A DNA stretch of 64,000 bases from Aliikangiella coralliicola (GTDB taxonomy: Bacteria; Pseudomonadota; Gammaproteobacteria; Enterobacterales; Kangiellaceae). Under the pieces are notes generated by a model. The model had not been told where the DNA came from and ran no database searches. It saw only the letters and a program-made list of their open reading frames with translations. Positions 1 through 9,782 of this stretch are shown here, piece by piece. A program made the position numbers and the translations under genes. Each line of letters begins with the position of its first letter. The stretch's first letter is position 1. The stretch lies in NCBI RefSeq assembly GCF_007004725.1, contig NZ_ML660165.1, forward strand, positions 310,001-374,000, read 5' to 3'.

Positions 1-210
1 CTTTCTAGTTGGGGCGAACTGGATCAAAATTCGCCTGATAGTCCGAGCGAGCATAGTGTTGACAAACATTTCCATATTCATTTACATATTTTTCTACTGT
101 CAAATGAAATCGCTGAATTTAATCGGCGCTTTAGTAGTCCGCCAGTATTTTTCGAATCCAGACTAACCAGCCTTACTCACACGCCACCGGTTCCACCTCC
201 AACGCTCTAA
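1..210 (+). CDS. C-terminal end of an unknown protein (5' end outside window)
   Basis: Frame 1 is open from the left edge to a TAA at 208-210 and encodes 69 residues. The piece is rich in His and aromatic residues (FHIHLHIF) and ends in a proline-rich tail (THTPPVPPPTL). I recognise no domain. It reads in the same direction as the metal-efflux operon and ends 76 nt before its first gene, so it may be a small exported or metal-related protein of the same transcription unit; that is inference from position only. Confidence 0.55.
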   Translation, partial: LSSWGELDQNSPDSPSEHSVDKHFHIHLHIFLLSNEIAEFNRRFSSPPVFFESRLTSLTHTPPVPPPTL

Positions 211-286
211 TCTCCATCACTTTTTATATATTTTAATTAATTGTATTGGCACGCTCGATTGACGCGCGCCCGCTATGGAGAAAATC

Positions 287-1591
287 ATGAATATTCTTAA
301 GAGGACTCGATCAGCTTTGCGGCGATCGAGCCACGTTCTGAGTATAGCGCTCGGAACCTTCTATCTGTTTATCAGCTCGGTACAGGCCGAACAATCCATC
401 AATCTGGAACAAGCGTTACAACGAACACTAGCCCAAAACCCACAACTTCAGGCTTATCCATTAATGATTCGTGGCGCTGAAGCCATGGGAACGCAAGCGA
501 GTTTAAGTCCAATTCCAAAACTCAGCATCGAAGTAGAAAATGCCCTGGGCTCGGGTGAATTTAAAAGTTTTGATAACGCCCAAATTAACCTGACATTAAG
601 TCAAACTGTCGAGTTGGGTGAGAAACGGCAAAATCGCCTCAGGTTTGCTAATTCCGAAACACAACAACTTAAACGCGAATACGAATTATCCAGGCTTGAT
701 ATACTGGCTGAAACCAGCCGGCGATACTACCAGGTTCTTGCGTTACAGGCACAACAATCCTGGGCAAAACGAAGAGTTGTTAAAGAACGAAACGCATTAG
801 GTATTATTGAAAAAAGAGCGAAGGCAGGTGCAGTCGGACAAGCAGATGTTTCCAAAATGGCGCTGAGATTAACGCGATCAGAGGCGCTTCAGGAAAAGTT
901 GACAGCAGATTTAAATATCGCCAAAACTCGACTCGCTTCAATGTGGATGACAAACTCCAATTTCGACACTGTTGACGGACAACTCGATACCTTTCCGTCC
1001 ATTCCAACAGAAGCAATGATTAACGATTCTGTTAACAATTTGCCAGGGGTTTTGAACCAAATTGCATTGCAGCGAATTGCCGATTATCGGGTAGATCTGG
1101 CGAAATCTAACGGCCAAAGCGATATGACTTTCGGAGTAGGAATAAGACAACATCAATCAAGCGGCGATCAGTCGCTTAACTTTAGCTTCTCAATGCCACT
1201 GGCTTTTAAAAATCCCAACAAAGGTCGAATACAGGCAGCACAAGCAAAACTGGATTTAAGTATTCAACAAAGCGAATGGATCCGGCAGCAACTACGCCTT
1301 ACGTTGCTCGAAACTCGACAGCATCTCACCAACCTTATGTCACAGGCCAATCGCATGAGACAAAAAATGTTACCCCAAGCTCAGAAGCTACTAAGAGAAA
1401 CCGAAAATGGTTATCAGAAAGGCCGCTACTCGGTATTGCAATGGGTTGATGCACAATCGGAATTATTTTCGATTGAACGAGCAATAATCCAAACCCATCA
1501 GCAAATCTATTTACAGTTCCTTGAACTCGAACGTATTACCGGTCAATCGATGAGCAATGTTGTTACCGCCAGTAAAGGGGAAAAATCATGA
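287..1591 (+). CDS. TolC-family outer-membrane channel of a heavy-metal efflux system (CzcC-like)
   Basis: Predicted outer-membrane component of a tripartite RND pump, forming the exit duct that receives ions from the periplasmic adaptor. The protein has a signal peptide ending near SSVQA and two long helical/heptad regions typical of the OEP/TolC fold, beginning with a conserved NLEQALQRTLAQNP-type segment. Its length of 434 residues is normal for CzcC. An ATG also lies at 275, but GGAG at 277-280 sits 6 nt before the ATG at 287, so I chose 287. The stop overlaps the start of the adaptor gene by 4 nt (ATGA), which supports translational coupling. The family call is firm; the substrate is not shown by this subunit. 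Confidence 0.9.
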   Translation: MNILKRTRSALRRSSHVLSIALGTFYLFISSVQAEQSINLEQALQRTLAQNPQLQAYPLMIRGAEAMGTQASLSPIPKLSIEVENALGSGEFKSFDNAQINLTLSQTVELGEKRQNRLRFANSETQQLKREYELSRLDILAETSRRYYQVLALQAQQSWAKRRVVKERNALGIIEKRAKAGAVGQADVSKMALRLTRSEALQEKLTADLNIAKTRLASMWMTNSNFDTVDGQLDTFPSIPTEAMINDSVNNLPGVLNQIALQRIADYRVDLAKSNGQSDMTFGVGIRQHQSSGDQSLNFSFSMPLAFKNPNKGRIQAAQAKLDLSIQQSEWIRQQLRLTLLETRQHLTNLMSQANRMRQKMLPQAQKLLRETENGYQKGRYSVLQWVDAQSELFSIERAIIQTHQQIYLQFLELERITGQSMSNVVTASKGEKS

Positions 1592-2880
1592 TTTTATTTT
1601 TAATTAATATCATTAAGGCAAGTGTGAAAGTCACACAAACCAAAGCGAGCCTTATTAAAACTTTTTATGTCGGTATCGCCCTTACCGGACTAGTGGGCTT
1701 TAGTCAGCTCAGCATGGCCTCAGGTTCACACCATGCCGAGCAAACTGAGCATACGGAAATAAAAGGCCCGAACGGCGGTAAGCTTTTATCCGATGAGGAC
1801 TTTTCCGTTGAGGTAACTATTTTCGAGTCGGGTATTCCGCCGGAAATGAGAATTTTTGCTTATCAAAATGAAACTGAAATAGTGCCGGAAAAAGTCGAAT
1901 TAACAGTTACACTTGATCGATTGGGCGGCGTTCAGGATATCATTCAATTTACCCCCGAAAGAAACTACCTGGTGGGCGATAAAGAGGTCATCGAACCCCA
2001 CTCTTTCGACGTCACCATTAAAGCACAATTTCAGGGTAAATCTTATCACTGGCACTACGATAATCACGAAGGCCGCGCCGAAATAAGTGATCGCCTGATT
2101 AAACTATCGGCCATTGAAACCGAAAACATAACTCCCCAAACCCTTGAGTTTACCGATACTCTTTTTGGCGTCATCAGCGTACCACAAAATAAAAAGTTTC
2201 AACTTCATGCTCCCTACCCGGGCCTGGTTGAAAAAATAAATGTGAATGTCGGAGATAAAGTTGTGAAAGGTCAACGGCTCGCCACCTTACACAACACTCA
2301 AACACTACAAAACTACTATCTTGAAAGTCCGACTAACGGTGAGATCAGTGGTGTCTTTTCCAACACAGGTGATCGTGCAGACGAAAACGCGATTCTGGAA
2401 ATCATCGATCTGTCTGAAGTGTGGGTAGACTTGTCAGCGTTTCCTGAAAATATTGAACGGCTTTCAAAAGGTCAAAACGTCATCGTATACGATTTACATC
2501 ACCATGAAAGGGTTAAAACTAAAATTGACTACATCGCTCCACAAATGACCGGTGGGCATATCGCCCGGGCAAGAGCCGTTATGAAAAATCCTGACGGACA
2601 CTGGCGCCCCGGTATGCACATTAAGGCAGATATTGAGATAGAAAATCGTCCTGTGGATTTAGCCGTTAAGGTGAACGCAATACAATCCTTTCGCGATATG
2701 CCGGTGGTGTTCGCCAAGTTCGGCAATACTTTTGAAGTTCGTATGGTACAACTGGGCGAGAGCGACGGCGAGTACGTTGAAGTACTCGGCGGTATAGCAC
2801 CTGGTACTGAATATGTGACGGGCAATAGCTTTCTACTCAAAGCAGAAGTGCTCAAAGACGGCGCAAGCCACGACCACTAA
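1588..2880 (+). CDS. RND efflux periplasmic adaptor subunit (CzcB-like, HlyD family)
   Basis: Membrane-fusion protein linking the inner-membrane pump to the outer-membrane channel. A hydrophobic N-terminal segment is followed by a His-containing stretch (GSHHAEQTEHTE) and the GPNGGKLL region found at the N-terminus of metal-type adaptors. Next come a lipoyl-like barrel-sandwich segment (APYPGLVEKINVNVGDKV) and the beta-barrel region. The last residues (SHDH) are also His-rich and could bind metal. AGGGGA lies just before the ATG at 1588. It overlaps the preceding gene by 4 nt and is followed 12 nt later by the pump gene. Family certain; a divalent-cation role is inferred from the His-rich ends and the partner pump. 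Confidence 0.9.
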   Translation: MILFLINIIKASVKVTQTKASLIKTFYVGIALTGLVGFSQLSMASGSHHAEQTEHTEIKGPNGGKLLSDEDFSVEVTIFESGIPPEMRIFAYQNETEIVPEKVELTVTLDRLGGVQDIIQFTPERNYLVGDKEVIEPHSFDVTIKAQFQGKSYHWHYDNHEGRAEISDRLIKLSAIETENITPQTLEFTDTLFGVISVPQNKKFQLHAPYPGLVEKINVNVGDKVVKGQRLATLHNTQTLQNYYLESPTNGEISGVFSNTGDRADENAILEIIDLSEVWVDLSAFPENIERLSKGQNVIVYDLHHHERVKTKIDYIAPQMTGGHIARARAVMKNPDGHWRPGMHIKADIEIENRPVDLAVKVNAIQSFRDMPVVFAKFGNTFEVRMVQLGESDGEYVEVLGGIAPGTEYVTGNSFLLKAEVLKDGASHDH

Positions 2881-2892
2881 GGAGGATCAATA

Positions 2893-5800
2893 ATGATTAA
2901 TCGATTGATCGCTTTTTCAGTGGAAAAGCGCTGGCTGATACTAATCGCTACATTTCTGATCGCCATACTTGGATTGTTTAACGCCTCTCGACTACCGATA
3001 GACGCGGTTCCTGATATCACGAATATCCAGGTCCAGATTAACACCAAAGCCGATGGCTACTCTCCGTTAGAGTCCGAACAACGGATTACCTACATTGTTG
3101 AAAATGCAATGGCCGGAATCCCGAAGCTCGACTATACCCGCTCGCTGTCTCGCTATGGTTTGTCGCAAGTGACCGTCATTTTCGAAGAAGGTACGGATAT
3201 ATATTGGGCGCGACAACAAGTCAGTGAGAGACTGCAAAGTATTAACGGCGAATTACCACAAGGAATCGAACCTCAACTGGGGCCAATTGCCAGCGGGTTA
3301 GGTGAGATTTTCACCTATACCATTCGTGCTGAAAAAAACGCAACCAAAGCTGACGGAACGACTTACTCGGCAGAAGATTTACGAACCATCCAAGACTGGA
3401 TTATTCGGCCGCAGTTAGTCAAAGTTCCGGGCATTACTGAAATCAATAGTATCGGCGGTTTTGAACGGGAATACCAGGTTACCCCTTTTCCAGAAAAACT
3501 ACTGGCATATAAAGTCACCATTCGTGATCTGATTAGTGCCATGGAAAAAAACAACCGAAATGCGGGCGCAGGCTATATCGAGCGAAATGGCGAACAGTGG
3601 TTGGTTCGTTCTCCCGGGCAACTACAGACTATGGAAGAAATCGCTGAAGTCGTGATTGCCAAGCGAGACGACGCACCGGTAAGAATTAAAGACGTAGCCG
3701 AAGTAAAATTAGGTAAACAACTTCGCTCGGGTGCTGCAACACAAAATGGTAAAGAAACGGTGCTAGGAACGGCATTTATGCTGCTTGGGGAAAACAGTCG
3801 CACGGTATCAAAAGCCGTGGCTGAAAAACTGGCACAAGTCAATCTGAGTTTACCCGAAGGAATTGTGGCAGAAGCGGCCTATAACCGGACCACCCTGGTC
3901 GATAAAACCATTGCAACGGTGCAAAAAAATTTACTCGAAGGCGCTTTACTGGTTATCGCCGTTCTGTTTTTGCTGTTAGGTAATATGCGTGCTGCGTTGA
4001 TTACTGCGATGGTTATTCCACTCAGTATGTTGTTTGCCATTACAGGCATGGCAAGTAACCAGGTTTCAGGAAACCTGATGAGCTTGGGCGCAATTGATTT
4101 TGGACTAATTGTCGATGGCGCAGTCATAGTCGTTGAAAATGCGCTCAGACGATTAGCTCAAGCTCAAGCAAAATTAAAACGAACACTTTCCTTATCTGAA
4201 CGCTTACAGGAAGTTACCCATAGTACTGCAGAAGTTTTCAGACCGGCAGTTTTTGGCGTTTTGATCATTACCCTGGTTTACGCACCAATAATGGTTTTGA
4301 CCGGTGTGGAAGGAAAGATGTTTCAACCAATGGCTTTCACTGTGATAGCGGCTTTGATCGGCGCACTAATATTTTCAGTGACATTTGTTCCTGCAGCAGT
4401 GGCCATTTTTGTTAGCGGTAAAATTAGCGAAAAGGAAAACTGGATCATGGCAAAAGCGCGTCATGCTTATCAACCATTACTTAACTTTTCACTAAAGCGA
4501 CCTTTCATTTTACTAACGGCAGCGACGTTATTAGTAGCAGCCGGCGGATTTCAGGCAAAACGACTCGGCACTGAGTTTTTACCGCAATTAGATGAGCATG
4601 ATATCGCACTTCACGCTTTGCGAATTCCCGGTACAGGCCTCGAACAAGCCGTAGAAATGCAAAAGCAACTCGGCAAAGTCATTCGCGAATTTGATGAGGT
4701 CGAGCGAGTCTTCGGAAAAATCGGTACACCGGAAGTTGCAACCGATCCCATGCCCCCCAATGTCGCTGACACTATTATTATTTTAAAACCGAAAGAGCAA
4801 TGGCCTGATCCTTCGAAAACTAAAGCCGAATTTTTGAATGAGTTAAGAGTTGCTGTTGAAGAAGTGCCAGGGAATAAGTATGAATTTACTCAACCAATTG
4901 AAATGCGCTTTAACGAGTTAATCGCAGGCGTTCGCTCTGATGTTGCAGTCAGAATATACGGTGACGATCTTGAAACGCTCGCCGAGTATGGAGAAAAAGC
5001 CAGTAATTTGCTCGCTAGAGTTGCAGGAGCTAAAGACGTTCGCGTAGAACAGATGAAAGGACTACCTATGCTTTCCATTGAACCGCAACGGGATCATATG
5101 GCACTTCTCGGGTTAAATGTAAGCGACGTTCAATTCGCTATTCAAGCGGCGATTAGCGGTATTCAAACCGGACTGATTTACGAAGGAGATAGGCGATTTA
5201 AGTTACTGGTGAGAATGGATGATTCCGTGCGAAGAAATCCAAAAAGCCTGGCTCAAATTCCTATCGCTCTTTCTAGTGAAGCGACGCCAGATTTAAGTTA
5301 TGTTCCGCTAGGAGAAATTGCGACTATTAAAGAAATTAAAGGCCCGAATCAAATCAATCGACAAAGCGGAAAACGCAATGTTGTGGCAACCGCGAATGTG
5401 GAAAATCGTGATCTCGGTTCTTTTATTGCTGAAACACAATTGTTGATGGAAAGCGAGTTGAACTTACCGAGTGGCTACTGGATAGAATACGGTGGCACAT
5501 TTGAGCAACTTGAATCCGCAAGTCAAAGACTATCAATTGTTGTTCCCGTCACTTTATTGCTAATTTTCGGATTGTTATTTGGCGCATTCAATTCATTTCG
5601 CGATAGCCTCATTATTTTTACTGGCATTCCACTCGCATTAACAGGCGGCGTGTTAGCACTAACACTCAGAGACATGCCTTTATCAATATCAGCGGCAATT
5701 GGTTTTATTGCGCTTTCTGGAATATCTGTGTTGAACGGCGTGGTAATGATTTCCTTTATTCGGGATATTCAAAAACGTGGTATGAAGCTAATTGATGCGA

Positions 5801-6024
5801 TAAAACATGGCGCCAGTCAAAGGTTACGCCCAATTTTGATGACTGCACTGGTAGCTAGTCTTGGTTTTGTTCCCATGGCATTTAATACCGGCGCCGGTGC
5901 TGAAGTACAACGACCACTCGCGACGGTTGTGATTGGTGGCATTATCTCATCGACCTTATTGACTTTGGTAATCCTGCCGACGCTTTATCGACTGGTTTAT
6001 AGCTTTGATAAAAACTCGTCGTAA
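2893..6024 (+). CDS. Heavy-metal RND efflux pump, inner-membrane subunit (CzcA/CusA family)
   Basis: Proton-driven resistance-nodulation-division transporter of 1043 residues, the usual length. The N-terminal DAVPDITNIQVQINT motif is diagnostic of the HME subfamily. In the fourth membrane helix the DFGLIVDGAVIVVEN motif matches the Zn/Co/Cd-type signature rather than the Cu/Ag type, by known motif classes. Two sets of membrane helices surround two large periplasmic loops (about residues 35-340 and 560-870). AAGGAGGA lies 7-8 nt before the start. With the two preceding genes it completes a czcCBA operon. No cognate MerR or two-component regulator is visible in the window, so regulation is not shown. 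Confidence 0.93.
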   Translation: MINRLIAFSVEKRWLILIATFLIAILGLFNASRLPIDAVPDITNIQVQINTKADGYSPLESEQRITYIVENAMAGIPKLDYTRSLSRYGLSQVTVIFEEGTDIYWARQQVSERLQSINGELPQGIEPQLGPIASGLGEIFTYTIRAEKNATKADGTTYSAEDLRTIQDWIIRPQLVKVPGITEINSIGGFEREYQVTPFPEKLLAYKVTIRDLISAMEKNNRNAGAGYIERNGEQWLVRSPGQLQTMEEIAEVVIAKRDDAPVRIKDVAEVKLGKQLRSGAATQNGKETVLGTAFMLLGENSRTVSKAVAEKLAQVNLSLPEGIVAEAAYNRTTLVDKTIATVQKNLLEGALLVIAVLFLLLGNMRAALITAMVIPLSMLFAITGMASNQVSGNLMSLGAIDFGLIVDGAVIVVENALRRLAQAQAKLKRTLSLSERLQEVTHSTAEVFRPAVFGVLIITLVYAPIMVLTGVEGKMFQPMAFTVIAALIGALIFSVTFVPAAVAIFVSGKISEKENWIMAKARHAYQPLLNFSLKRPFILLTAATLLVAAGGFQAKRLGTEFLPQLDEHDIALHALRIPGTGLEQAVEMQKQLGKVIREFDEVERVFGKIGTPEVATDPMPPNVADTIIILKPKEQWPDPSKTKAEFLNELRVAVEEVPGNKYEFTQPIEMRFNELIAGVRSDVAVRIYGDDLETLAEYGEKASNLLARVAGAKDVRVEQMKGLPMLSIEPQRDHMALLGLNVSDVQFAIQAAISGIQTGLIYEGDRRFKLLVRMDDSVRRNPKSLAQIPIALSSEATPDLSYVPLGEIATIKEIKGPNQINRQSGKRNVVATANVENRDLGSFIAETQLLMESELNLPSGYWIEYGGTFEQLESASQRLSIVVPVTLLLIFGLLFGAFNSFRDSLIIFTGIPLALTGGVLALTLRDMPLSISAAIGFIALSGISVLNGVVMISFIRDIQKRGMKLIDAIKHGASQRLRPILMTALVASLGFVPMAFNTGAGAEVQRPLATVVIGGIISSTLLTLVILPTLYRLVYSFDKNSS

Positions 6025-6083
6025 TGTTATCAACTCATAGGTAATTAATAATTAAATAATTTGCCTTCAACATCAACAAAAGT

Positions 6084-6118
6084 GTTGGGTTACGCTGCCA
6101 AAAAGCAGCTAACCCAAC
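6084..6118. terminator. Hairpin between convergent genes, probable bidirectional terminator
   Basis: Arms GTTGGGTTACGCTGC (6084-6098) and GCAGCTAACCCAAC (6105-6118) pair perfectly apart from one bulged base. The loop is CAAAAA-like. It sits between the end of the metal pump gene and the end of the opposite-strand surface protein. On the minus strand the hairpin is followed by ACTTTTG, a short U-rich tail. On the plus strand no U-tract follows. Confidence 0.55.
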
Positions 6119-6157
6119 TTATGACCAGCGGATTTATTTTCCGTAATCTGTAAACAT

Positions 6158-8170
6158 CTACCCTTTAGTTCTACGCAACAACAGCAAAAATGCGAGAAAA
6201 TATAGCGCTAACGATCCGCCACCTGAAGCATTGCCTGAAACAGATTGCTTATTTGGCTGTTCAACTTTTGTCGATTCAGAATTTAATAATACATTCTCTC
6301 CAGTTGAAGAGTGGTTTAAGTTCTCAACGATATCTGGGCTAACAATCATTTCCAGCTGCTCAATCATCTCGGCGCTAGTGGTCAAGTTACTTCCATTAGT
6401 GATATTGATACGAACCTTAGCAGTGTTGGATGCGGAACCACTATTGTCATTAACCTGGTAAGTAAAATAATCTTGTCCGATATTATCACCTGTATGCTTG
6501 TACAAGACATAACCTCCTGACTCAACAAAAGTCTTTCCACTGGTCGGATTATTGATAATATTGAGCGACTCGACAACCAGTGAACCGTCAGCATCCGTGT
6601 CATTTTGTAAAGGATAAATCAGCGCGCTCTGACCAATATTTAAAGTCAAAGCATCATCTTTAGCAATTGGACTTTCATTAGGGATCACTGTAATTAAAAC
6701 TTCATCTTTTGCTTGATAACCTAAATCGTCAACAACCAGCAAAGTCGCCGTTAACACCATTGAAGAAGCCCCGTTTTCTAATTGAGGCGCAATAAAAGTT
6801 GGGCATGAAGTATCGGCATTTTTAATTTGCACATTTTCATTATCTATCGTCCAAAAATAACTGGAAACACGACCATCGACATCGACTGAATTAGAGCCAT
6901 CCAGAGACACCGTTGCGCCCTCGTTGATAGTAATATCTGGGCCAGCTTCTGCTGTTGGCACACTTGCGTGTACAGTGTTGTAACCAATTTCACCGCTCAA
7001 CAATGGCGCGGTCTGGCTTCCGCAATGTTGTTCAAAGGTACTTTTAAAAGAGGTAGGCGTTTGCCCGTTCCACTCCATATCAAGGACTTCAAACCATCCA
7101 TAAGATCGATTGCAACCTCTGCCATCTCCCGTTACGGATAAACCTGCTTCTCCAGCTGCCTGGAAAGGGAAACGTGTCGCCGGACTATGCACGCCCTTAA
7201 ACAACTCAACTTCATCTGCTGCTGCAAAATCCGCTGACCAACGGGAGCCGCCACGAATGTTCATGGTAACGCCTTTGTCATAATTTCGCCGAATCGAAAT
7301 TAAAGAGTCGGCTTCGTCAAAACTCCAATCTAGTCCACGACCGATATAATCTCCCGGTTCACTACTCATTCGAAAATAGCTATGAGGATCACTCTTACTT
7401 TTCACGTTAATCCTCATTGTTGAAGTGTCGGCCTGGTTCAGATCATCAGTAACCGTTAAACCAATAACGACATCTTCGCCACCCAGCTTGATCGGATCAT
7501 TTAAAGTGATTTCAGACAATCCGTCATGAACAGCACTGAAGTTCACTGACGGACCAGAAACTTGTGCCCATTCAAATGACCTGGCTAACCCATCAGCACC
7601 TTTCGAGAATTCACCATTGACAGCGATTGGTTGACCTTCAACGACAATAGATGGCGCTTGAATTACTGAAAATGGCAAAGGATAGGGAATTGGTGAATCA
7701 GTGTTAATACGAATCGAACCGCGCAATGCATCACTTGTACTATCACAGAATTGCACAAAGTCGAGGGAGATAACCGGCAAGCTTCCATCAGTTTCATACT
7801 CATAGATGTAAAAATATCCATTGATAGTATTACAGCCCCGATAATTCCCGGTCGCACTTAATCCAGGATTCATAGGCCCCCGGAACGGTGCCCGTTGAGC
7901 ATTGACATATCCACCCCGTTCAAGCACTCGGTTGTCCGGTGCAACAAACTCATAGCGAAAATATTCACTTGACGAATTGCTTCGATAATTAATACGCAAC
8001 TGACTATCGCTTTTCGTTACCGAAAAAGTCCCAGACTCATCGGAAAAATCATACGACAGACCTTTGCCAATCCAATCACCACTATCGCTATCCATCGTAA
8101 TATGATTGGCCGCTCCTGCACTAAAAGAAAACAGTGCCAGTAAAAAAATACTTACATTCCTTGCTCTCAT
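6158..8170 (-). CDS. Exported surface protein with two-copy Cys-pair domain, PKD-like and cadherin-like domains and GlyGly-CTERM-like tail
   Basis: The 670-residue protein begins with a signal peptide ending near SAGAA. A domain of about 120 residues occurs twice (about 25-150 and 265-390). Each copy starts with a GD-IG-GL-(Y/W)-(D/S)F pattern, has a GCN motif, and has a second Cys about 30-35 residues later (FC, HC), so a disulfide is likely. A PKD-like domain (AGPDITINEGATVSLDGSNS) and a cadherin-like domain (NDTDADGSLVVESLNI) follow. The C-terminus is GGGS, a hydrophobic stretch, then RR, matching the GlyGly-CTERM signal processed by rhombosortase. AAAGGAG precedes the start, 12 nt after the upstream small gene, so the two form an operon. 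The repeated domain is not one I can name. Confidence 0.75.
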   Translation of the reverse strand: MRARNVSIFLLALFSFSAGAANHITMDSDSGDWIGKGLSYDFSDESGTFSVTKSDSQLRINYRSNSSSEYFRYEFVAPDNRVLERGGYVNAQRAPFRGPMNPGLSATGNYRGCNTINGYFYIYEYETDGSLPVISLDFVQFCDSTSDALRGSIRINTDSPIPYPLPFSVIQAPSIVVEGQPIAVNGEFSKGADGLARSFEWAQVSGPSVNFSAVHDGLSEITLNDPIKLGGEDVVIGLTVTDDLNQADTSTMRINVKSKSDPHSYFRMSSEPGDYIGRGLDWSFDEADSLISIRRNYDKGVTMNIRGGSRWSADFAAADEVELFKGVHSPATRFPFQAAGEAGLSVTGDGRGCNRSYGWFEVLDMEWNGQTPTSFKSTFEQHCGSQTAPLLSGEIGYNTVHASVPTAEAGPDITINEGATVSLDGSNSVDVDGRVSSYFWTIDNENVQIKNADTSCPTFIAPQLENGASSMVLTATLLVVDDLGYQAKDEVLITVIPNESPIAKDDALTLNIGQSALIYPLQNDTDADGSLVVESLNIINNPTSGKTFVESGGYVLYKHTGDNIGQDYFTYQVNDNSGSASNTAKVRINITNGSNLTTSAEMIEQLEMIVSPDIVENLNHSSTGENVLLNSESTKVEQPNKQSVSGNASGGGSLALYFLAFLLLLRRTKG

Positions 8171-8182
8171 TGTTAACTCCTT

Positions 8183-8560
8183 TTAATCTTGTTTGTCTTT
8201 ATATTGCTCGCAAATCAACGATTTGCTAATAGACTGGTTATTTACCTTGAACTCTATCTTGTAGTGATTTTTCTTTTCTCGCATAACCTTCAATGCGCTT
8301 TTTGATTTATCTTCACTTTTAAAAAAGCTAAGCATTTTGTCCTGGGTTACCAGATTCGCTTTAACTTTTTGATTAACCCCCTTGTGTTGAATGACAGCTT
8401 GATAATCATCATTTCCCAAGCTTCTAAAATCAATTGACGTTTCAGCGTCAAAACAGCGCGAGATATTTGACTTCGTTTCCGCCTTAACCTCTGTATTAGT
8501 TTCTGCACTAATACCGTAAGCAAAGCAGCTTGTGAATAAAACTAACATTGTTTTTTTCAT
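8183..8560 (-). CDS. Small exported protein of unknown function, operon partner of the GlyGly-CTERM-like protein
   Basis: 125 residues with a clear signal peptide (MKKTMLVLFTSCFAYGISA). The mature part is charged and probably beta-rich, with two Cys (SRCF near residue 36 and LICEQY near the end) that could form a disulfide. AGGGAG precedes the ATG. It is the first gene of a two-gene unit, 12 nt before the large surface protein, so a chaperone or anchoring role for that protein is possible. That is inference from position only; I recognise no family. Confidence 0.7.
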   Translation of the reverse strand: MKKTMLVLFTSCFAYGISAETNTEVKAETKSNISRCFDAETSIDFRSLGNDDYQAVIQHKGVNQKVKANLVTQDKMLSFFKSEDKSKSALKVMREKKNHYKIEFKVNNQSISKSLICEQYKDKQD

Positions 8561-9071
8561 AATGGCTCCCTAAATGTAGATAAAAATTAATCGTTGCAAT
8601 TTGCGGAATACTGCGACGAACTCACTTTTGAAAAGAAGGGAATTTAAAACACAAACTTTGGTCGAGGTAGATATTTTCAAATTCCCTTTGAAACTTAATT
8701 CAATACTTTCTAAACATCGAATTATTGAATAGGTTTAAAACATTTTCCATTTTTTACATCATTAAAATTAACATCGAAAGTTAAACTCAGTCAAACATTT
8801 CCAGGGTGTTCAAAAAACACCTGTCACTTTTTCAAGCAGATGAGTTTTACAGCAACAAAGAGTTGGTAAAAATCACATTGCAATATTCTTTTATTGTGCG
8901 TTTCAAATATTATTTATTAATTAAATTTCCTGTTTAAACATTATAAAGACTCGAATAAATAAAAAATAACAACAAGAGATACAAAATCTTTTTTAACATA
9001 TTGAGAGAAAGCATTGGTTGGTTGTTTTTGCTATCAGCTATGAGATTGGAAAAGGCGAACGATGAAGCTAC
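8561..9071. other. Gene-free, AT-rich stretch with an inverted repeat
   Basis: No convincing gene. The stretch should hold the promoter of the leftward two-gene operon and the 3' region of the AcpH gene. A perfect 10-bp inverted repeat, AAGGGAATTT (8636-8645) and AAATTCCCTT (8679-8688), has a 33-nt spacer and lies 76-128 nt upstream of the small exported protein's start. It could be an operator or a structured leader. An ATG-less-looking plus-strand reading frame at the right end overlaps AcpH and was not accepted. Confidence 0.4.
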
Positions 9072-9677
9072 TCAGTTTTTAATGAGGGTGGTGGTATCTT
9101 TTGAGAACTTGCCTAGCTCAGGAAAAAAATCGAAGAAATCTCGTTCTAACTCATTCTTGTTTGAGATAATTTCTTCAACAGAATTGTTCAAATTGTTTTC
9201 GCGATTGAAACGCCGCTGAAACCTTTTACCAATTCCATTAAGACCATAAGAAATACCAGAAATCGATTGATAGTTTTCCAACCAATTTCCCTGGATGAGA
9301 TGTGGCACAATTTGCCGGCTGTTTAACGGCAGCAATGCTAAGTCTTGCTGCAAACTTTCATGGAAGTCCTGTACAAATTGATTAAGAGGTTTATTAGAAA
9401 ATAATTTCCAGTTACGCGCCAAGAAATGATCATAGGCCATATCGACAATTATTCCGGCATATCTTCTGCGGCCGCTTGATATTCTGGTGCGGCTTTTCTG
9501 AACAATTTTATGTGAGTCAGTGAAAACATCAATCTTGCGATGCAAACGCACACCAAGCTTATACTCTGGTGACAAATCTGTTTGCTCAAGCCTTCCACGA
9601 ACAAAGTCACCTAGAAAATTTCCAACTAGCGAAGTATTACTAATGTCAGCAAGATAAAGGTGGGCGAGATAATTCAT
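9072..9677 (-). CDS. acpH: Acyl carrier protein phosphodiesterase (AcpH family)
   Basis: Predicted to remove the 4'-phosphopantetheine arm from acyl carrier protein in the cytoplasm, turning holo-ACP into apo-ACP. The N-terminus MNYLAHLYLAD followed by SLVGNFLGDFVRG is characteristic of this HD-like phosphodiesterase family. Further conserved pieces are a GVRLHRKIDVFTDSH segment and DMAYDHFLARNW. The length of 201 residues is normal. No good Shine-Dalgarno sequence precedes the ATG. A hairpin terminator separates it from the cold-shock gene upstream on the same strand, so it is probably transcribed on its own. Confidence 0.88.
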   Translation of the reverse strand: MNYLAHLYLADISNTSLVGNFLGDFVRGRLEQTDLSPEYKLGVRLHRKIDVFTDSHKIVQKSRTRISSGRRRYAGIIVDMAYDHFLARNWKLFSNKPLNQFVQDFHESLQQDLALLPLNSRQIVPHLIQGNWLENYQSISGISYGLNGIGKRFQRRFNRENNLNNSVEEIISNKNELERDFFDFFPELGKFSKDTTTLIKN

Positions 9678-9782
9678 TCAATTCAATCAGTGGTGTAGAA
9701 ATCAGATTGGCCAATCTCGTAAAGTATTTAAGATTTTATCCTAAATAGCAATATTCAAAGTCCTTTTGTAAAAATGAGACAA

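Noticed and set aside
2893-6024. Copper/silver (CusA) specificity for the RND pump
   Set aside because: The DFG-DGA-VEN motif fits the Zn/Co/Cd class better; metal specificity still needs testing.
9001-9219. 72-codon plus-strand reading frame
   Set aside because: Mostly antisense to the AcpH gene, with no supporting start signal.
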